A stretch of 64,000 nt of DNA from UBA2136 sp047635695 (GCA_047635695.1 JBLILN010000001.1:1-64000); one strand, 5' to 3'; positions 51,628 through 60,569 are shown, counted from the first letter of the stretch. Translations and numbers: made by a program. Notes: generated by a model from the letters alone, not told the origin.

Positions 51628-52592
51628 TATAATGCCGCTTCTTTGTGTGTGTTTGATGCTTGGAAAAATTCAATAAGTTCCATAATGCTTGGTGCCACTT
51701 CTTTTGGTTTTTTACTAAAGTCGTGTATATGTTTGGGCTGTAATGCTTTCCATGACTGCATATGTTCTAAGCGGTTGTTGTGAGCAGTTTCAGTGGCCAG
51801 CGTACTGGTATGAAACATGCCGATAATATAAATAAAACTGGCAAATGAACCAAAAACAAATCCGTATCCCCAGTGTTTGGCTTTCATTGCTGTCATGACG
51901 GCATAAAAGAACGACGCTGTAATGGCGAGTATTAAAATACCCGCAGCAAAATAACCAAGGTACATATAGCCAACCCCTGGAATAAGTGAAAGCATGGTTG
52001 CTGTTTCAATGATTTGGGCGCTATTGACAGGGTTTTCGAGTAGTTTTGTTTTAAGAAGTGTTGCTTTTTTTGTATAAACATTGGCAAAGTTATCGCTATA
52101 AGTTAGGCCTTTTGCCCAAAGGTTATGAAGTTCTGCTTGGGTGGTGAGTAGGTTGTCTTTATGCAGGCGAACAAGCCGGCTTCTTGCGCTATTGCCACTT
52201 AAATTGTCACCTATAAGGTCTGACAGGCGGCTAATTTGATATAAAACGGCTATTTGTCTTTTTGTATTCGGAAAAACGGTGAGCAGGCGTTGGTAAGCAC
52301 GAATACTTTTTTCGTATGCGCCCATTTTATGATAAAGGCCTGCAATACGGTAAAGGGCACGGCTACGTAAATTAGCGTCCGATGTTTCGTAGACGACGCG
52401 TTGCCATTCAAGGGCAGCGCTTTGATAGTCACCTTGTTGTTCAAGGTAAGTGGGAAACTTATCGTTTGCCACCATTGTCTGGAATAATTGTGGTGTCGAA
52501 ATAGCTGCAAGCGAAGGCAACGCCTCGGCTTGTGCATTGAGAACGCTTAAAAATAGGCATATAGCTGTCATTAGTTTTTTCATAACATGCAA
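51627..52592 (-). CDS. Secreted/membrane TPR-like protein coupled to ftsY
   Basis: The 321-aa protein has a signal peptide (ICLFLSVLNAQAEA; true start may be the Met at residue 4). TPR-like helices follow (about 45-150: YQSAALEWQRVVYET, LYRIAGLYHKMGAYEKSIRA), then two membrane segments (about 203-245 and 248-268) and a charged tail. The GxGYxYLG pattern (SLIPGVGYMYLGYFAAG) resembles small membrane proteins of the TM2/P-loop-free scaffold type. I cannot name the family. Its TAA overlaps the ftsY ATG, so translation is coupled to ftsY. A role in membrane-protein biogenesis is only an inference from that link. Confidence 0.72.
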   Translation of the reverse strand: MHVMKKLMTAICLFLSVLNAQAEALPSLAAISTPQLFQTMVANDKFPTYLEQQGDYQSAALEWQRVVYETSDANLRSRALYRIAGLYHKMGAYEKSIRAYQRLLTVFPNTKRQIAVLYQISRLSDLIGDNLSGNSARSRLVRLHKDNLLTTQAELHNLWAKGLTYSDNFANVYTKKATLLKTKLLENPVNSAQIIETATMLSLIPGVGYMYLGYFAAGILILAITASFFYAVMTAMKAKHWGYGFVFGSFASFIYIIGMFHTSTLATETAHNNRLEHMQSWKALQPKHIHDFSKKPKEVAPSIMELIEFFQASNTHKEAAL

Positions 52593-52765
52593 GATAACAC
52601 GCCATTTGGCGTTTTTAAAGTAATTTATCGGTATGTGTGGCTACTGTTAGTATACGGTTTTATCTTGACAATCATATGTAGTGGTTATATAAATGCCTTA
52701 CCTTTTAGGCACATACAGTGCCTTAATCTTTAATCTTTTCCACTCTCTTCTTTGAGGTAAAAATT

Positions 52766-53233
52766 ATGTCTGATGATAAAAATGATGACGACAAAAATCT
52801 TGTCGATCTTGACTTTAGTGATAAACGTCCAAGCCGCAATAATGCAAAACCAAAGCCTGCGCCAAGTGAACCTGTTAATGCAAAACCAAAACATGTTTAT
52901 AAGGCTGTGCAAGACCCAAGCGTGCAAGAGTCGCGTATGTTTGGTGTACCACGCGGTCAATATCCAATACTTGATAAAATAAGTGATTATATGGGAATGG
53001 GCTTAGCTTCGCGTTTAGGTTGGCATTCTTTTCTAGGCTTGTTGGCCTTTATTGGTACAGCTTACTTGTTAGATATTGTCGCCTTGTCTTATATAAGTGG
53101 CCCTTTAATAAATTATCTGGCCTTTGGGAAGGTTTCGGCAACACTTTTAGGCATTGCTTGGTTTCTGTTTGTGAGTTACCCCATTGCAAGCCGTGTGCTT
53201 TTCCATAGCGTTATATTCTTTCGACGCAGATAA
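52766..53233 (+). CDS. Membrane protein with acidic N-terminus, 155 aa
   Basis: This is an unrecognised 155-aa protein. Residues 1-75 are hydrophilic and disordered-looking (acidic DDKNDDDKNLVDLDF, then Pro/Lys-rich). The C-terminal half has two or three hydrophobic segments (about 87-107, 111-126 and 128-150) and ends in the basic FFRRR. It is divergent from the TPR/ftsY pair and ends at a bidirectional terminator. The function is unknown. Confidence 0.65.
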   Translation: MSDDKNDDDKNLVDLDFSDKRPSRNNAKPKPAPSEPVNAKPKHVYKAVQDPSVQESRMFGVPRGQYPILDKISDYMGMGLASRLGWHSFLGLLAFIGTAYLLDIVALSYISGPLINYLAFGKVSATLLGIAWFLFVSYPIASRVLFHSVIFFRRR

Positions 53234-53263
53234 AACCGCTAAAATATCGACGCCTTAAACGGC

Positions 53264-53292
53264 AAAAAACCTCCCATTTGGGAGGTTTTTTT
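53264..53292. terminator. Bidirectional terminator
   Basis: AAAAAACCTCCC and GGGAGGTTTTTT form a 12-bp stem with an ATTT loop. Confidence 0.9.
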
Positions 53293-53401
53293 ATGCGCTA
53301 ATGTTGAAAAGATCCTGTTTTAATAAATGACCTTGCTTGTAAAGTTGTCTTTTTACTATGCACAATAAACATATGATCTTTATGTGTACTGCTTTATTTG
53401 T

Positions 53402-53869
53402 TTAGCCTTCACGGTGGTAGGGGTGGCCGGCGAGCACGGTGCCTGCACGGTAAATTTGTTCGAGTATAATGGGGCGCACCATCATGTGTGGGAAGGTCAT
53501 TGGGCTTAAAGAGATAAGTTTTTTGGCTTGGCTTCTGATACTGTCGTCTAAGCCTTCGGCACCCCCAATAATGAAAACAAGGTTTCTTGTGCCGCTATCC
53601 CTCATTTTGCCGAGCTGTTTTGCAAATTTTGATGTTGCCATCATCTCGCCTTTTTCATCCAGAGCAAAAATAACGCTGCCTTCAGGTATTTTGGCGTTTT
53701 GGAGCTTGGCTTCGCCTTTTTTAATTTCGTCGACCGTTTGCGCCTTTACTTGCGGCACTTCTATGAGTTTTGTCGGGAAAAGAGGCTTAAGGCGTTTTAT
53801 AAATTCATCAGCCATGCTGTTAATATGCTTGTCCTTGCATTTACCTGTAGCGATGACGGTGATGTTCAT
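53402..53869 (-). CDS. rlmH: 23S rRNA (pseudouridine(1915)-N3)-methyltransferase
   Basis: RlmH is a SPOUT methyltransferase that N3-methylates pseudouridine 1915 in helix 69 of the ribosome. The 155-aa protein has the family features MNITVIATGKCKD at the start, FALDEKGEMMAT, the SAM-knot motif VFIIGGAEGLDD and SLSPMTFPHMMVRPIILEQIYRA (two parts: SLSPMTFPHMMVR and PIILEQIYRA), ending in PYHREG. It belongs with nadD and rsfS as usual, but an opposite-strand gene lies between it and rsfS. Confidence 0.96.
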   Translation of the reverse strand: MNITVIATGKCKDKHINSMADEFIKRLKPLFPTKLIEVPQVKAQTVDEIKKGEAKLQNAKIPEGSVIFALDEKGEMMATSKFAKQLGKMRDSGTRNLVFIIGGAEGLDDSIRSQAKKLISLSPMTFPHMMVRPIILEQIYRAGTVLAGHPYHREG

Positions 53870-53969
53870 TTTTTGCCCTTTGTGTTTAATATTTTGATGT
53901 AGATTAGCATATTGTAAAATATAAATACACCTCTTGAAGGCTTGTTATTTGTGCGCCCTTGGAGGTTGT

Positions 53970-54350
53970 ATGTCTATAGTTAAGTTTTTTGAAAAACTGG
54001 TTGATGGCGAAATTTCTTTTTCTATGATTTTGTCTCGGACCAAAATTGTTTCTGGTTTGCATGGTTTTGATCTGACCGTTACAAAAACTCTTGATGGTTT
54101 TCATATTAAGGTGGTTAATAATGGTCATAATACTAACTACCCTTTAAATGAAGAGAGGGTCAAAAAGGTTGTTTATAATAATTATGTGAAACAGCCATTA
54201 AAGTCTATTGCAGTTCAACAAAGTTGGGACCCTTCAGCTAGCCACAGGTGTCTTGCGATGCTATATTTACGTGATGGTAAGCACCGCTGCGCTTATGGCG
54301 AATCTATTGCTTGTGGCGAAGTACGTGGCACTATAATAGTTGGCATGTAG
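53970..54350 (+). CDS. Hypothetical protein, 126 aa
   Basis: I do not recognise this protein. The frame is open from 53934, but GGAGG lies 4 nt before ATG 53970 (MSIVKFFEKLVDGE). It is soluble and beta-rich, with a His/Cys-containing C-terminal part (SASHRCLAMLYLRDGKHRCAYGESIACG). It lies on the opposite strand between rsfS and rlmH, breaking up a normally contiguous operon, and has its own terminator. Confidence 0.65.
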   Translation: MSIVKFFEKLVDGEISFSMILSRTKIVSGLHGFDLTVTKTLDGFHIKVVNNGHNTNYPLNEERVKKVVYNNYVKQPLKSIAVQQSWDPSASHRCLAMLYLRDGKHRCAYGESIACGEVRGTIIVGM

Positions 54351-54367
54351 TTTTATATCGAATAACT

Positions 54368-54393
54368 AAAGCGCCTGCGGGTGCTTTTTTTTG
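54368..54393 (+). terminator. Rho-independent terminator
   Basis: AAAGCGCC and GGTGCTTT pair (one G-T) around a 4-nt loop, with a T-run after. It follows the gene at 53970. Confidence 0.75.
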
Positions 54394-54505
54394 TGAAAAA
54401 AAACATATAGCTTTTGTGAAGCTACTTTATTTTAGTTATACAAAGCACAAATATTTACACTGGCTTTTGCCAGGCTTTCGCTTCTTCTTTGTAAAAGAAA
54501 CTTTT

Positions 54506-54925
54506 TTAGCAGGCGGTAAGTGTGCCAGGTTGCGGTTTGTCGTCATCAAAGTCATCATCATCGAAGTCAATGTAGAGCTTCTCTAGGTTATAGAGCGTTC
54601 TTGTTGCTTCATTGAACACGTGTACAACAACGTCGCCGGCGTCAACAATAACCCACTGGTTATTTGGTGAACCTTCCATGCTGTCAATAATATGACCGCT
54701 TTTAACGAGATATTCAGCAACACGGTCGGCAATGGCTTGCACATGCGTGTTGGATGTCCCTGTTGCGACGATGAGGTTATCGGTGTATGTTTTTCTTTTG
54801 ATTAAAGAAATCACCTTGATGTCCTGCGCTTTCATATCTTCAAGCGCGCTTTTACATACCAGTAGTGGATCCGTAGCGGATACCTGCCTGAATGCCCTGT
54901 TTTTAATTTCTATATGTTTGCTCGT
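54506..54925 (-). CDS. rsfS: Ribosomal silencing factor RsfS, no standard start codon
   Basis: RsfS binds L14 and blocks 50S-30S joining under starvation. The domain is clear (VCKSALEDMKAQDIKVISLI, VATGTSNTHVQAIADRV, WVIVDAGDVVVHVF), with an acidic tail rich in Asp. The first in-frame ATG (54835) would cut into helix 1 of the domain. Homologous sequence (DPLLVCKSALEDM) extends upstream without any ATG, GTG or TTG back to the nadD stop. A perfect AAGGAGG (54940-54934) lies 8 nt before an in-frame ACG at 54925, which I use as the tentative start (139 aa, MSKHIEIK). It follows nadD by 24 bases in the same frame. Confidence 0.88.
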   Translation of the reverse strand, partial: TSKHIEIKNRAFRQVSATDPLLVCKSALEDMKAQDIKVISLIKRKTYTDNLIVATGTSNTHVQAIADRVAEYLVKSGHIIDSMEGSPNNQWVIVDAGDVVVHVFNEATRTLYNLEKLYIDFDDDDFDDDKPQPGTLTAC

Positions 54926-54949
54926 CTTTCGACCCTCCTTATCAATTAC

Positions 54950-55588
54950 TTATGTACCTACGCAAAAGCTATGCCGTTTTTGTATGCAATGGAGTTGCTC
55001 TGCGGTTAAATGTTCAGGTGATTCACCTTTTTTAAGGGTATCCCTGATGTTTGTCGCACGGCCCGCATGGGGTCGCATGAACAAAACGCGCCACTGTGGT
55101 GGCTTGCCAATGGGGCTACTTTCTTCACAGCGGAAACTTTTAAACCTTGTAATGGCAGGGCTTTTAAGGGCTGCGAAGGGTTTTTCCTCGCGATAAAATG
55201 AAGCGATAGGTATCATTTTCATAATATCTTGCCAGTTGTGCCATTTGTGAAAATGTTGCCAGTTCTCACAACCCATTAACCATACGAATTGATGGTTTTT
55301 GTGCTGTTTTGTGATCAGGCGGATGGTGTCAGATGTTTTATTGACACTTTTATTTTTTTCGAAGTCGCTGACCTTAATATAAGGGTCATTCTTCATTAAA
55401 ATCTGACATTGTTCCATGCGCAAGGCATAGTCTTCCATGTCTTTTGTGCTTTTGTGAGGGTTTTGCGGGCTAACCAGCATCCATATTTCGTGCAGGTGTA
55501 AGCGTTTTTTTGCTTCACGCATAAGGCGTAAGTGCCCAAGGTGTGGGGGGTTGAATGATCCACCGAATATACCTATACGTCTGACGAT
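54950..55588 (-). CDS. nadD: Nicotinate-nucleotide adenylyltransferase, likely ATC start
   Basis: NadD adenylates nicotinate mononucleotide in NAD synthesis. The nucleotidyltransferase motif RIGIFGGSFNPPHLGHLRL lies upstream of the first in-frame ATG (55522), so the real start must be earlier. Between the in-frame stop TAG (55600-55598) and this motif the only candidate initiators are ATC at 55588 (5 nt after GGAGG) or ATA; ATC gives 212 aa, MVRRIGIFGG, a normal length. Later features are WMLVSPQNPHK and the ATNIR motif. Downstream rsfS also lacks a standard start. nadE is at the right edge of the window. Confidence 0.9.
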   Translation of the reverse strand: MVRRIGIFGGSFNPPHLGHLRLMREAKKRLHLHEIWMLVSPQNPHKSTKDMEDYALRMEQCQILMKNDPYIKVSDFEKNKSVNKTSDTIRLITKQHKNHQFVWLMGCENWQHFHKWHNWQDIMKMIPIASFYREEKPFAALKSPAITRFKSFRCEESSPIGKPPQWRVLFMRPHAGRATNIRDTLKKGESPEHLTAEQLHCIQKRHSFCVGT

Positions 55589-55715
55589 ATGAGCCTCCTA
55601 CATTTGTATATAGTAAAATTATATCGTGTGCTGAAAGGCTTTGCAACTTATAAGTCGCTGATTGATAGGCTTCCTATGGGCTTATGTGACAAAATAAACA
55701 TGCGTTATAATGCGA

Positions 55716-56744
55716 CTAAAACCCTTGAAGTTCTTCATCTATAACTGATTTAAGCATGTTTATGCCAATATCGCTGTCATTAAGGCAAGGCACAACGCTA
55801 AAGCTTTTGCCACCAGCTTCTAGGAATGTTTCCTTGCTTTCCATAGACAGCTCTTCGAGTGTTTCAACGCAGTCCGAAGCGAATGCAGGGGAGATGATAA
55901 TAATATCCTTAACACCTTTTTGCGGCATTTCTTTCAATGTGGCATCAAGGTATGGCTTCACCCATTCTTCACGGCCAAAACGTGACTGATAAGCCGTTTG
56001 TATTGTGTCATCGCTCAATTTTAATGTTTCTTTGATAAGGGCGGTTGTTTTAACGCAGTGGCATGGGTAGGGGTCACCACTTTGGAAATATTTTTGTGGA
56101 ATGCCATGGTAAGAAAAAACCAGTGTGGTTGTGTTGAAGTTTTTGCCTTCATCTTTCATGTGCTTTTTAATAGAAGCGCATAAGGCATTTGTATAAGCTT
56201 TGTTGTTATAGTAAGGTTTGGCCGTTTTTATGGCAGGCATCCATCTTAATTTTTTAAGGGCTGCAAAGGATGCGTCAAAAGTCGACGCTGTCGTTACGGC
56301 GCTATATTGTGGATAAAGCGGGAACAAGAGTATTTTTTTACAGCCTTTGGCCTTAAGTGCATTGATTTTTTGCTCAATGCTTGGGGTGCCGTAGCGCATA
56401 GCATATTCAACAATAACATCTTCACCTTCGTAAGCTTTTTGCAGTTTTTCGCCTTGTGAACGTGTGAACGTTAAGAGAGGGGATTCGTTTTTGTCCGTAT
56501 TCCAAATCTTTTTATAATTTTTTGCACTTCTAAAGGGAATGAAGCTAAGGAGTATAATATTGAGTACGAGCCACCACTTTATGCGGTTACCTTCCACCAC
56601 GCGCGGGTCACTTAAAAATTCTTTTAAGTAGCGGCGCAGGGAAAAATAGTCAAGTGCACTGGGTGTGCCAAGGTTCATAATAAGCACACCTGTATTGTTG
56701 GTGCGGCGCTTGTGATCGTGTGTGGGTTCTGTTTTGTAATTCAT
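55716..56744 (-). CDS. hemH: Ferrochelatase
   Basis: HemH inserts Fe2+ into protoporphyrin IX, the last haem step. The 342-aa protein has TGVLIMNLGTPSALDY, the active-site region VFSYHGIPQKYFQSGDPYPCHC with the metal-binding His, and FASDCVETLEEL with the second conserved Glu. The frame is open from a TTG at 56780, but ATG 56744 fits the family better. The upstream neighbour ends about 40 bases before this ATG on the same strand. HemF in the same window supplies the same pathway. Confidence 0.95.
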   Translation of the reverse strand: MNYKTEPTHDHKRRTNNTGVLIMNLGTPSALDYFSLRRYLKEFLSDPRVVEGNRIKWWLVLNIILLSFIPFRSAKNYKKIWNTDKNESPLLTFTRSQGEKLQKAYEGEDVIVEYAMRYGTPSIEQKINALKAKGCKKILLFPLYPQYSAVTTASTFDASFAALKKLRWMPAIKTAKPYYNNKAYTNALCASIKKHMKDEGKNFNTTTLVFSYHGIPQKYFQSGDPYPCHCVKTTALIKETLKLSDDTIQTAYQSRFGREEWVKPYLDATLKEMPQKGVKDIIIISPAFASDCVETLEELSMESKETFLEAGGKSFSVVPCLNDSDIGINMLKSVIDEELQGF

Positions 56745-56783
56745 AGCTGAGAGTTTTACATGGAATGCAAAAGGGTGCAAGCG

Positions 56784-57359
56784 CTAGATGAGCATACCTT
56801 CGGTCACTGTTTGGCATCCACGGTCGGCTTGTTTGAATCTATCGAGCCTGTGTGCATCATCGAGGGCGTAAATAAAACTGTTTAAAATAAACTCACTGTC
56901 AGGCTTCATGCCCTCACTCTCAAGTATGCCTGCAAAGGCTTTGGCGCGTGTTTTTACCCATTCAAGCGCTATAGGGTATATTGTTTGAGAATTAACAAGT
57001 GCGGGGTCTATGGCAAAAGTAATGGTGTTTGGAATAAGTTTGCCGTGGCTTTCGTGTACGGAACGTATAATGCAGGCTGTTATTTTATCACCTTGAATAA
57101 CATCTTCTATGTCGTAATGCTTACTACCTTGCTTTATATAAGGGCGTTCGAGTTTGTTTTCTTTTCTAAGGTGGTCTAGCAGTTTACTGTCTTTCATAAA
57201 GCCTGAAAGCTGTAAGTTTTCAGCTTCAAGGTCAATATCTGTCTGGTTGCCAATGTAAACTTCTGCGTCATTGTCGTTTGTACAAAACAAAAGGGCTGCC
57301 GTACTTGTACCAGCAGATACAACTATATAGCGCTTTTCTGTTAAGTTTTCACTGCTCAA
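56784..57359 (-). CDS. Hypothetical protein, 191 aa
   Basis: I do not recognise a family. This is a soluble 191-aa protein with an N-terminal beta-rich part (RYIVVSAGTSTAALLFCTND) and a helical C-terminal part (FILNSFIYALDDAHRLDRFK). There is no signal peptide. It lies upstream of hemH on the same strand and may be co-transcribed. It is divergent from the ATP synthase operon. Confidence 0.65.
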   Translation of the reverse strand: MSSENLTEKRYIVVSAGTSTAALLFCTNDNDAEVYIGNQTDIDLEAENLQLSGFMKDSKLLDHLRKENKLERPYIKQGSKHYDIEDVIQGDKITACIIRSVHESHGKLIPNTITFAIDPALVNSQTIYPIALEWVKTRAKAFAGILESEGMKPDSEFILNSFIYALDDAHRLDRFKQADRGCQTVTEGMLI

Positions 57360-57408
57360 TTTTACTGTACCTTGTTGAAAATTATTTACTTATTAGTTGT
57401 TCATTTTA

Positions 57409-57440
<32 letters not shown>

Positions 57441-57531
57441 GTTTTTTCGTCTACATGCTTGTTAATAGCATTATTCCATGGTAAAAAACGAGTGCAAAAT
57501 TAACTTAACTTATAAAGGTTAAAGAGTTTAG

Positions 57532-58074
57532 ATGAAAATGACAATGGGTCCAGAGATGCGTTACGGAAAGGCACTTTATGCACTTTCTATGGAATCTGGT
57601 AATGAATCTATTTCTAAAGATGTGGCCTCAGCACTGGCTCTCTTTACAGTAAGTGATTCTTTACAGGAAACTTTAGCCAACGCTATTATTGAAAAAGAAG
57701 CGAAGAAAAAAGTGTTGTTAACACTGCTCGCTGACTTAAAGGCAACAGGTGCTGTGATGAATTTTGCCGCACTTATGTGTGACAAAGGTCGTGCAGGTTT
57801 GTTTGCAGGCGCCCTTTCATGGTTCCATTTCTACGAAATGGAAGCAAATGGTGTTGTAACGGCTAACGTACGCACAGCCATGGCGCTAACAGCGACACAG
57901 AAGACAAGTATTAAAAAGTTTGTAAAAGATAATGCGCAAGGCGTGAAAACAGTTGAATTAGAAGAAGAATTAGATGCTTCTTTGATTGCTGGTTTCCGTG
58001 TACGCATTGGTTCAATTGAACATGATATGAGCGTGCGTGGTCGTTTAGACGTCCTACGTACATCGTTAAATTAA
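57532..58074 (+). CDS. atpH: ATP synthase F1 subunit delta
   Basis: Delta joins the F1 head to the peripheral stalk. The 180-aa protein has the usual N-terminal helical bundle (RYGKALYALSMESGN) and the C-terminal signature DASLIAGFRVRIGSIEHDMSVRGRL. It is first of the F1 operon atpHAGDC. As in most alphaproteobacteria the F0 genes are not here. ATG 57532 is followed by two further in-frame ATGs, so the start could shift by a few codons. atpA follows after 21 bases. Confidence 0.95.
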   Translation: MKMTMGPEMRYGKALYALSMESGNESISKDVASALALFTVSDSLQETLANAIIEKEAKKKVLLTLLADLKATGAVMNFAALMCDKGRAGLFAGALSWFHFYEMEANGVVTANVRTAMALTATQKTSIKKFVKDNAQGVKTVELEEELDASLIAGFRVRIGSIEHDMSVRGRLDVLRTSLN

Positions 58075-58095
58075 GAAGAGAGTGAAGGACTAAAA

Positions 58096-59658
58096 ATGGA
58101 CATTCGCGCTGAAGAAATAAGCCGTATTATTAAAGACCAAATCGCGTCTTACGGTGAAAAAGACGAATCAATTAGTGAAGTAGGTGAAGTATTAAGTGTG
58201 GGTGACGGTGTTGCTCGTGTTTATGGCCTTGCTAACGTTAAAGCTGGTGAAACTGTAGAGTTTGCTGGTGGCGTTATGGGTATGGCTTTGAACCTGGACG
58301 AAGATAACGTCGGTTGTGTAATTTTCGGTTCTGACCGTGGTATCACAGAAGGCAGTACTGTTAAACGTACAAACCGTATTATGGAAGTACCTGTTGGTAA
58401 GGGTCTTCTTGGTCGTGTTGTTGACGGTCTTGGTAACGTTATTGATGGCAAAGGCCCTCTAAAAGACATCGAATACCGCCGTGTTGAGCTTATCGCTCCG
58501 GGTATTGTTGCACGTAAATCAGTACACGAACCACTTCAAACAGGCTTGAAGGCAATTGACGCCCTTGTTCCTGTTGGCCGTGGCCAACGTGAGCTTATTA
58601 TTGGTGACCGCCAAACAGGTAAAACAGCTGTAGCGATTGATGCGATCATCAACCAACGTGATAACTTTGAAAAAGGCGAGCCTGTTCACTGTATCTACGT
58701 AGCGATTGGTCAAAAGCGTTCAACAGTTGCTCAAGTTGTTAAAAAACTTGAAGAATCTGACGCAATGAAATTCACAACTGTTGTTTGTGCAACAGCTTCT
58801 GAATCTGCACCAATGCAGTTTATTGCCCCTTACACAGGTTGTGCAATGGGTGAATACTTCCGCGATAACGGCCAGCACGGATTGATCGTTTACGATGATC
58901 TTTCTAAGCAAGCTGTTGCTTACCGACAAATGTCACTTCTATTGCGTCGTCCTCCTGGCCGTGAAGCTTACCCAGGTGACGTTTTCTACATTCACTCACG
59001 CCTATTAGAGCGTGCTTGTAAACTATCTGACGAATTAGGTGGTGGCTCATTAACGGCTCTTCCTATTATTGAAACGCAAGCAGGTGACGTATCTGCATAC
59101 ATCCCAACAAACGTTATTTCAATTACAGATGGTCAAATTTTCCTCGAAACAGATCTATTCAACTCGGGTATTCGTCCAGCGATTAACGTTGGTTTGTCAG
59201 TATCACGTGTGGGTGGTGCCGCGCAGGTTAAAGCAATGAAAAAAGTTGCTGGTACTATGCGTCTTGACCTTGCTCAATACCGTGAAATGGCCGCTTTCTC
59301 ACAATTTGCTTCAGACCTAGATGCTTCAACACAGCAATTACTTGCACGTGGTGAACGTCTGACTGAATTATTGAAGCAAAAGCAATATGCACCTTTAAGT
59401 GCTGCACAGCAAATTTGCTCAATTTACGCAGGTACTAAAGGCTACATGGACGATGTCGCACCGGCAAAAATTCAAGAATTTGAAGCGCACTTGCTTGAAA
59501 TCTTGGGTGCAAGCCACGCGGCTATGGTTGAAAGCATTGCGACAAGTGGTAAACTTTCAGACGATGCTGAAAAAGAATTGGTTGGCGCTATTGAAGACGC
59601 TAAAAACTCTTTTGGTAAAACAACATCTAACGTGAGGGAATTGAATGCCGTCGCTTAA
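58096..59658 (+). CDS. atpA: ATP synthase F1 subunit alpha
   Basis: Alpha forms the regulatory, non-catalytic nucleotide sites of F1. The 520-aa protein has an N-terminal helix (MDIRAEEISRIIKDQI), the beta barrel, P-loop GDRQTGKTAVA (about 170-180), the signature PAINVGLSVSRVGGAAQ (PAIN...S.S), and a C-terminal helical domain. It is slightly longer than E. coli AtpA (513 aa). GAAGGA precedes ATG 58096. Its last 14 bases overlap the start of atpG. Confidence 0.98.
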   Translation: MDIRAEEISRIIKDQIASYGEKDESISEVGEVLSVGDGVARVYGLANVKAGETVEFAGGVMGMALNLDEDNVGCVIFGSDRGITEGSTVKRTNRIMEVPVGKGLLGRVVDGLGNVIDGKGPLKDIEYRRVELIAPGIVARKSVHEPLQTGLKAIDALVPVGRGQRELIIGDRQTGKTAVAIDAIINQRDNFEKGEPVHCIYVAIGQKRSTVAQVVKKLEESDAMKFTTVVCATASESAPMQFIAPYTGCAMGEYFRDNGQHGLIVYDDLSKQAVAYRQMSLLLRRPPGREAYPGDVFYIHSRLLERACKLSDELGGGSLTALPIIETQAGDVSAYIPTNVISITDGQIFLETDLFNSGIRPAINVGLSVSRVGGAAQVKAMKKVAGTMRLDLAQYREMAAFSQFASDLDASTQQLLARGERLTELLKQKQYAPLSAAQQICSIYAGTKGYMDDVAPAKIQEFEAHLLEILGASHAAMVESIATSGKLSDDAEKELVGAIEDAKNSFGKTTSNVRELNAVA

Positions 59659-60520
59659 GGATTTACGTGCGCGTATTGTAAGCGTACAAAACACTCAAAA
59701 AATCACCAAAACCATGAAAATGGTTGCGGCTGCTAAGGTGCGTCGTGCGCGTATGCGTTGCGAAGCTGCGCGTCCTTATGCTGAAAAGTTAAACGGTGTT
59801 CTTGTAAATCTAGCTACGAATACGCCAACCGAGGGCGGCCCACTTTTACTAAGTGGTCACGCTTCTGTGAAGACTGTTCGTTTGGTCATTATTAGTGCCG
59901 ATCGTGGTTTGTGTGGTGGTTTTAACGGTAACCTTGTTAAAAGAGTTGTCGAAAAAATTCATGCATTACAATTGGCTGGTAAAAAAGTTGAATTGGTGAT
60001 GGTTGGTAAAAAAGCCTTTGACCTTGTTAAGCACGAGTTCGCAGAAAATGTGATCGATAATTTGGCGGACACAGGTAAAAATGTTTCATACAGCTTGGCT
60101 GAGGAAATTGGCGCTAAATTGATCAGTGATTATGAAACGGGTAAATGCCAAGAGATTATTCTCTTCTATAACCGCTTTGTAAACATGATGACGCAAGAGC
60201 CAATGATGCAATACCTTGCACCATTTAAAGTCGATATTATGGCTGATAAAGAAACTGAAATTGCTTCTGCGGTTGAATATGAACCAGAAGAAGAAGCTAT
60301 TTTAAGTGTGTTATTACCACGTAATATAAACGTCCAGCTTTTGAACGCTATGCTTGAAAGTGGCGCTGCTGAACATGCGGCACGCATGACAGCCATGGAA
60401 AGTGCAACAACGAATGCCGGAGACATGATCTCCAAGCTTTCATTGCAGTACAACCGTACACGTCAAGCGGCTATTACAACAGAATTAACTGAGATTGTAG
60501 CTGGAGCTGAAGCTGTTTAA
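59645..60520 (+). CDS. atpG: ATP synthase F1 subunit gamma
   Basis: Gamma is the rotating central shaft of F1. The 291-aa protein has the N-terminal coiled coil (MPSLKDLRARIVSVQNTQKI) and the C-terminal coil with the signature MSAMESAT-type motif, here MTAMESATTNAGDMI. Its start overlaps atpA by 14 bases, which implies coupled translation. The length is typical of alphaproteobacteria. Confidence 0.97.
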   Translation: MPSLKDLRARIVSVQNTQKITKTMKMVAAAKVRRARMRCEAARPYAEKLNGVLVNLATNTPTEGGPLLLSGHASVKTVRLVIISADRGLCGGFNGNLVKRVVEKIHALQLAGKKVELVMVGKKAFDLVKHEFAENVIDNLADTGKNVSYSLAEEIGAKLISDYETGKCQEIILFYNRFVNMMTQEPMMQYLAPFKVDIMADKETEIASAVEYEPEEEAILSVLLPRNINVQLLNAMLESGAAEHAARMTAMESATTNAGDMISKLSLQYNRTRQAAITTELTEIVAGAEAV

Positions 60521-60569
60521 GAAGCCTCACTATAAATATTAAATTTCTTAAAAGAAATGGAGAAATAAA

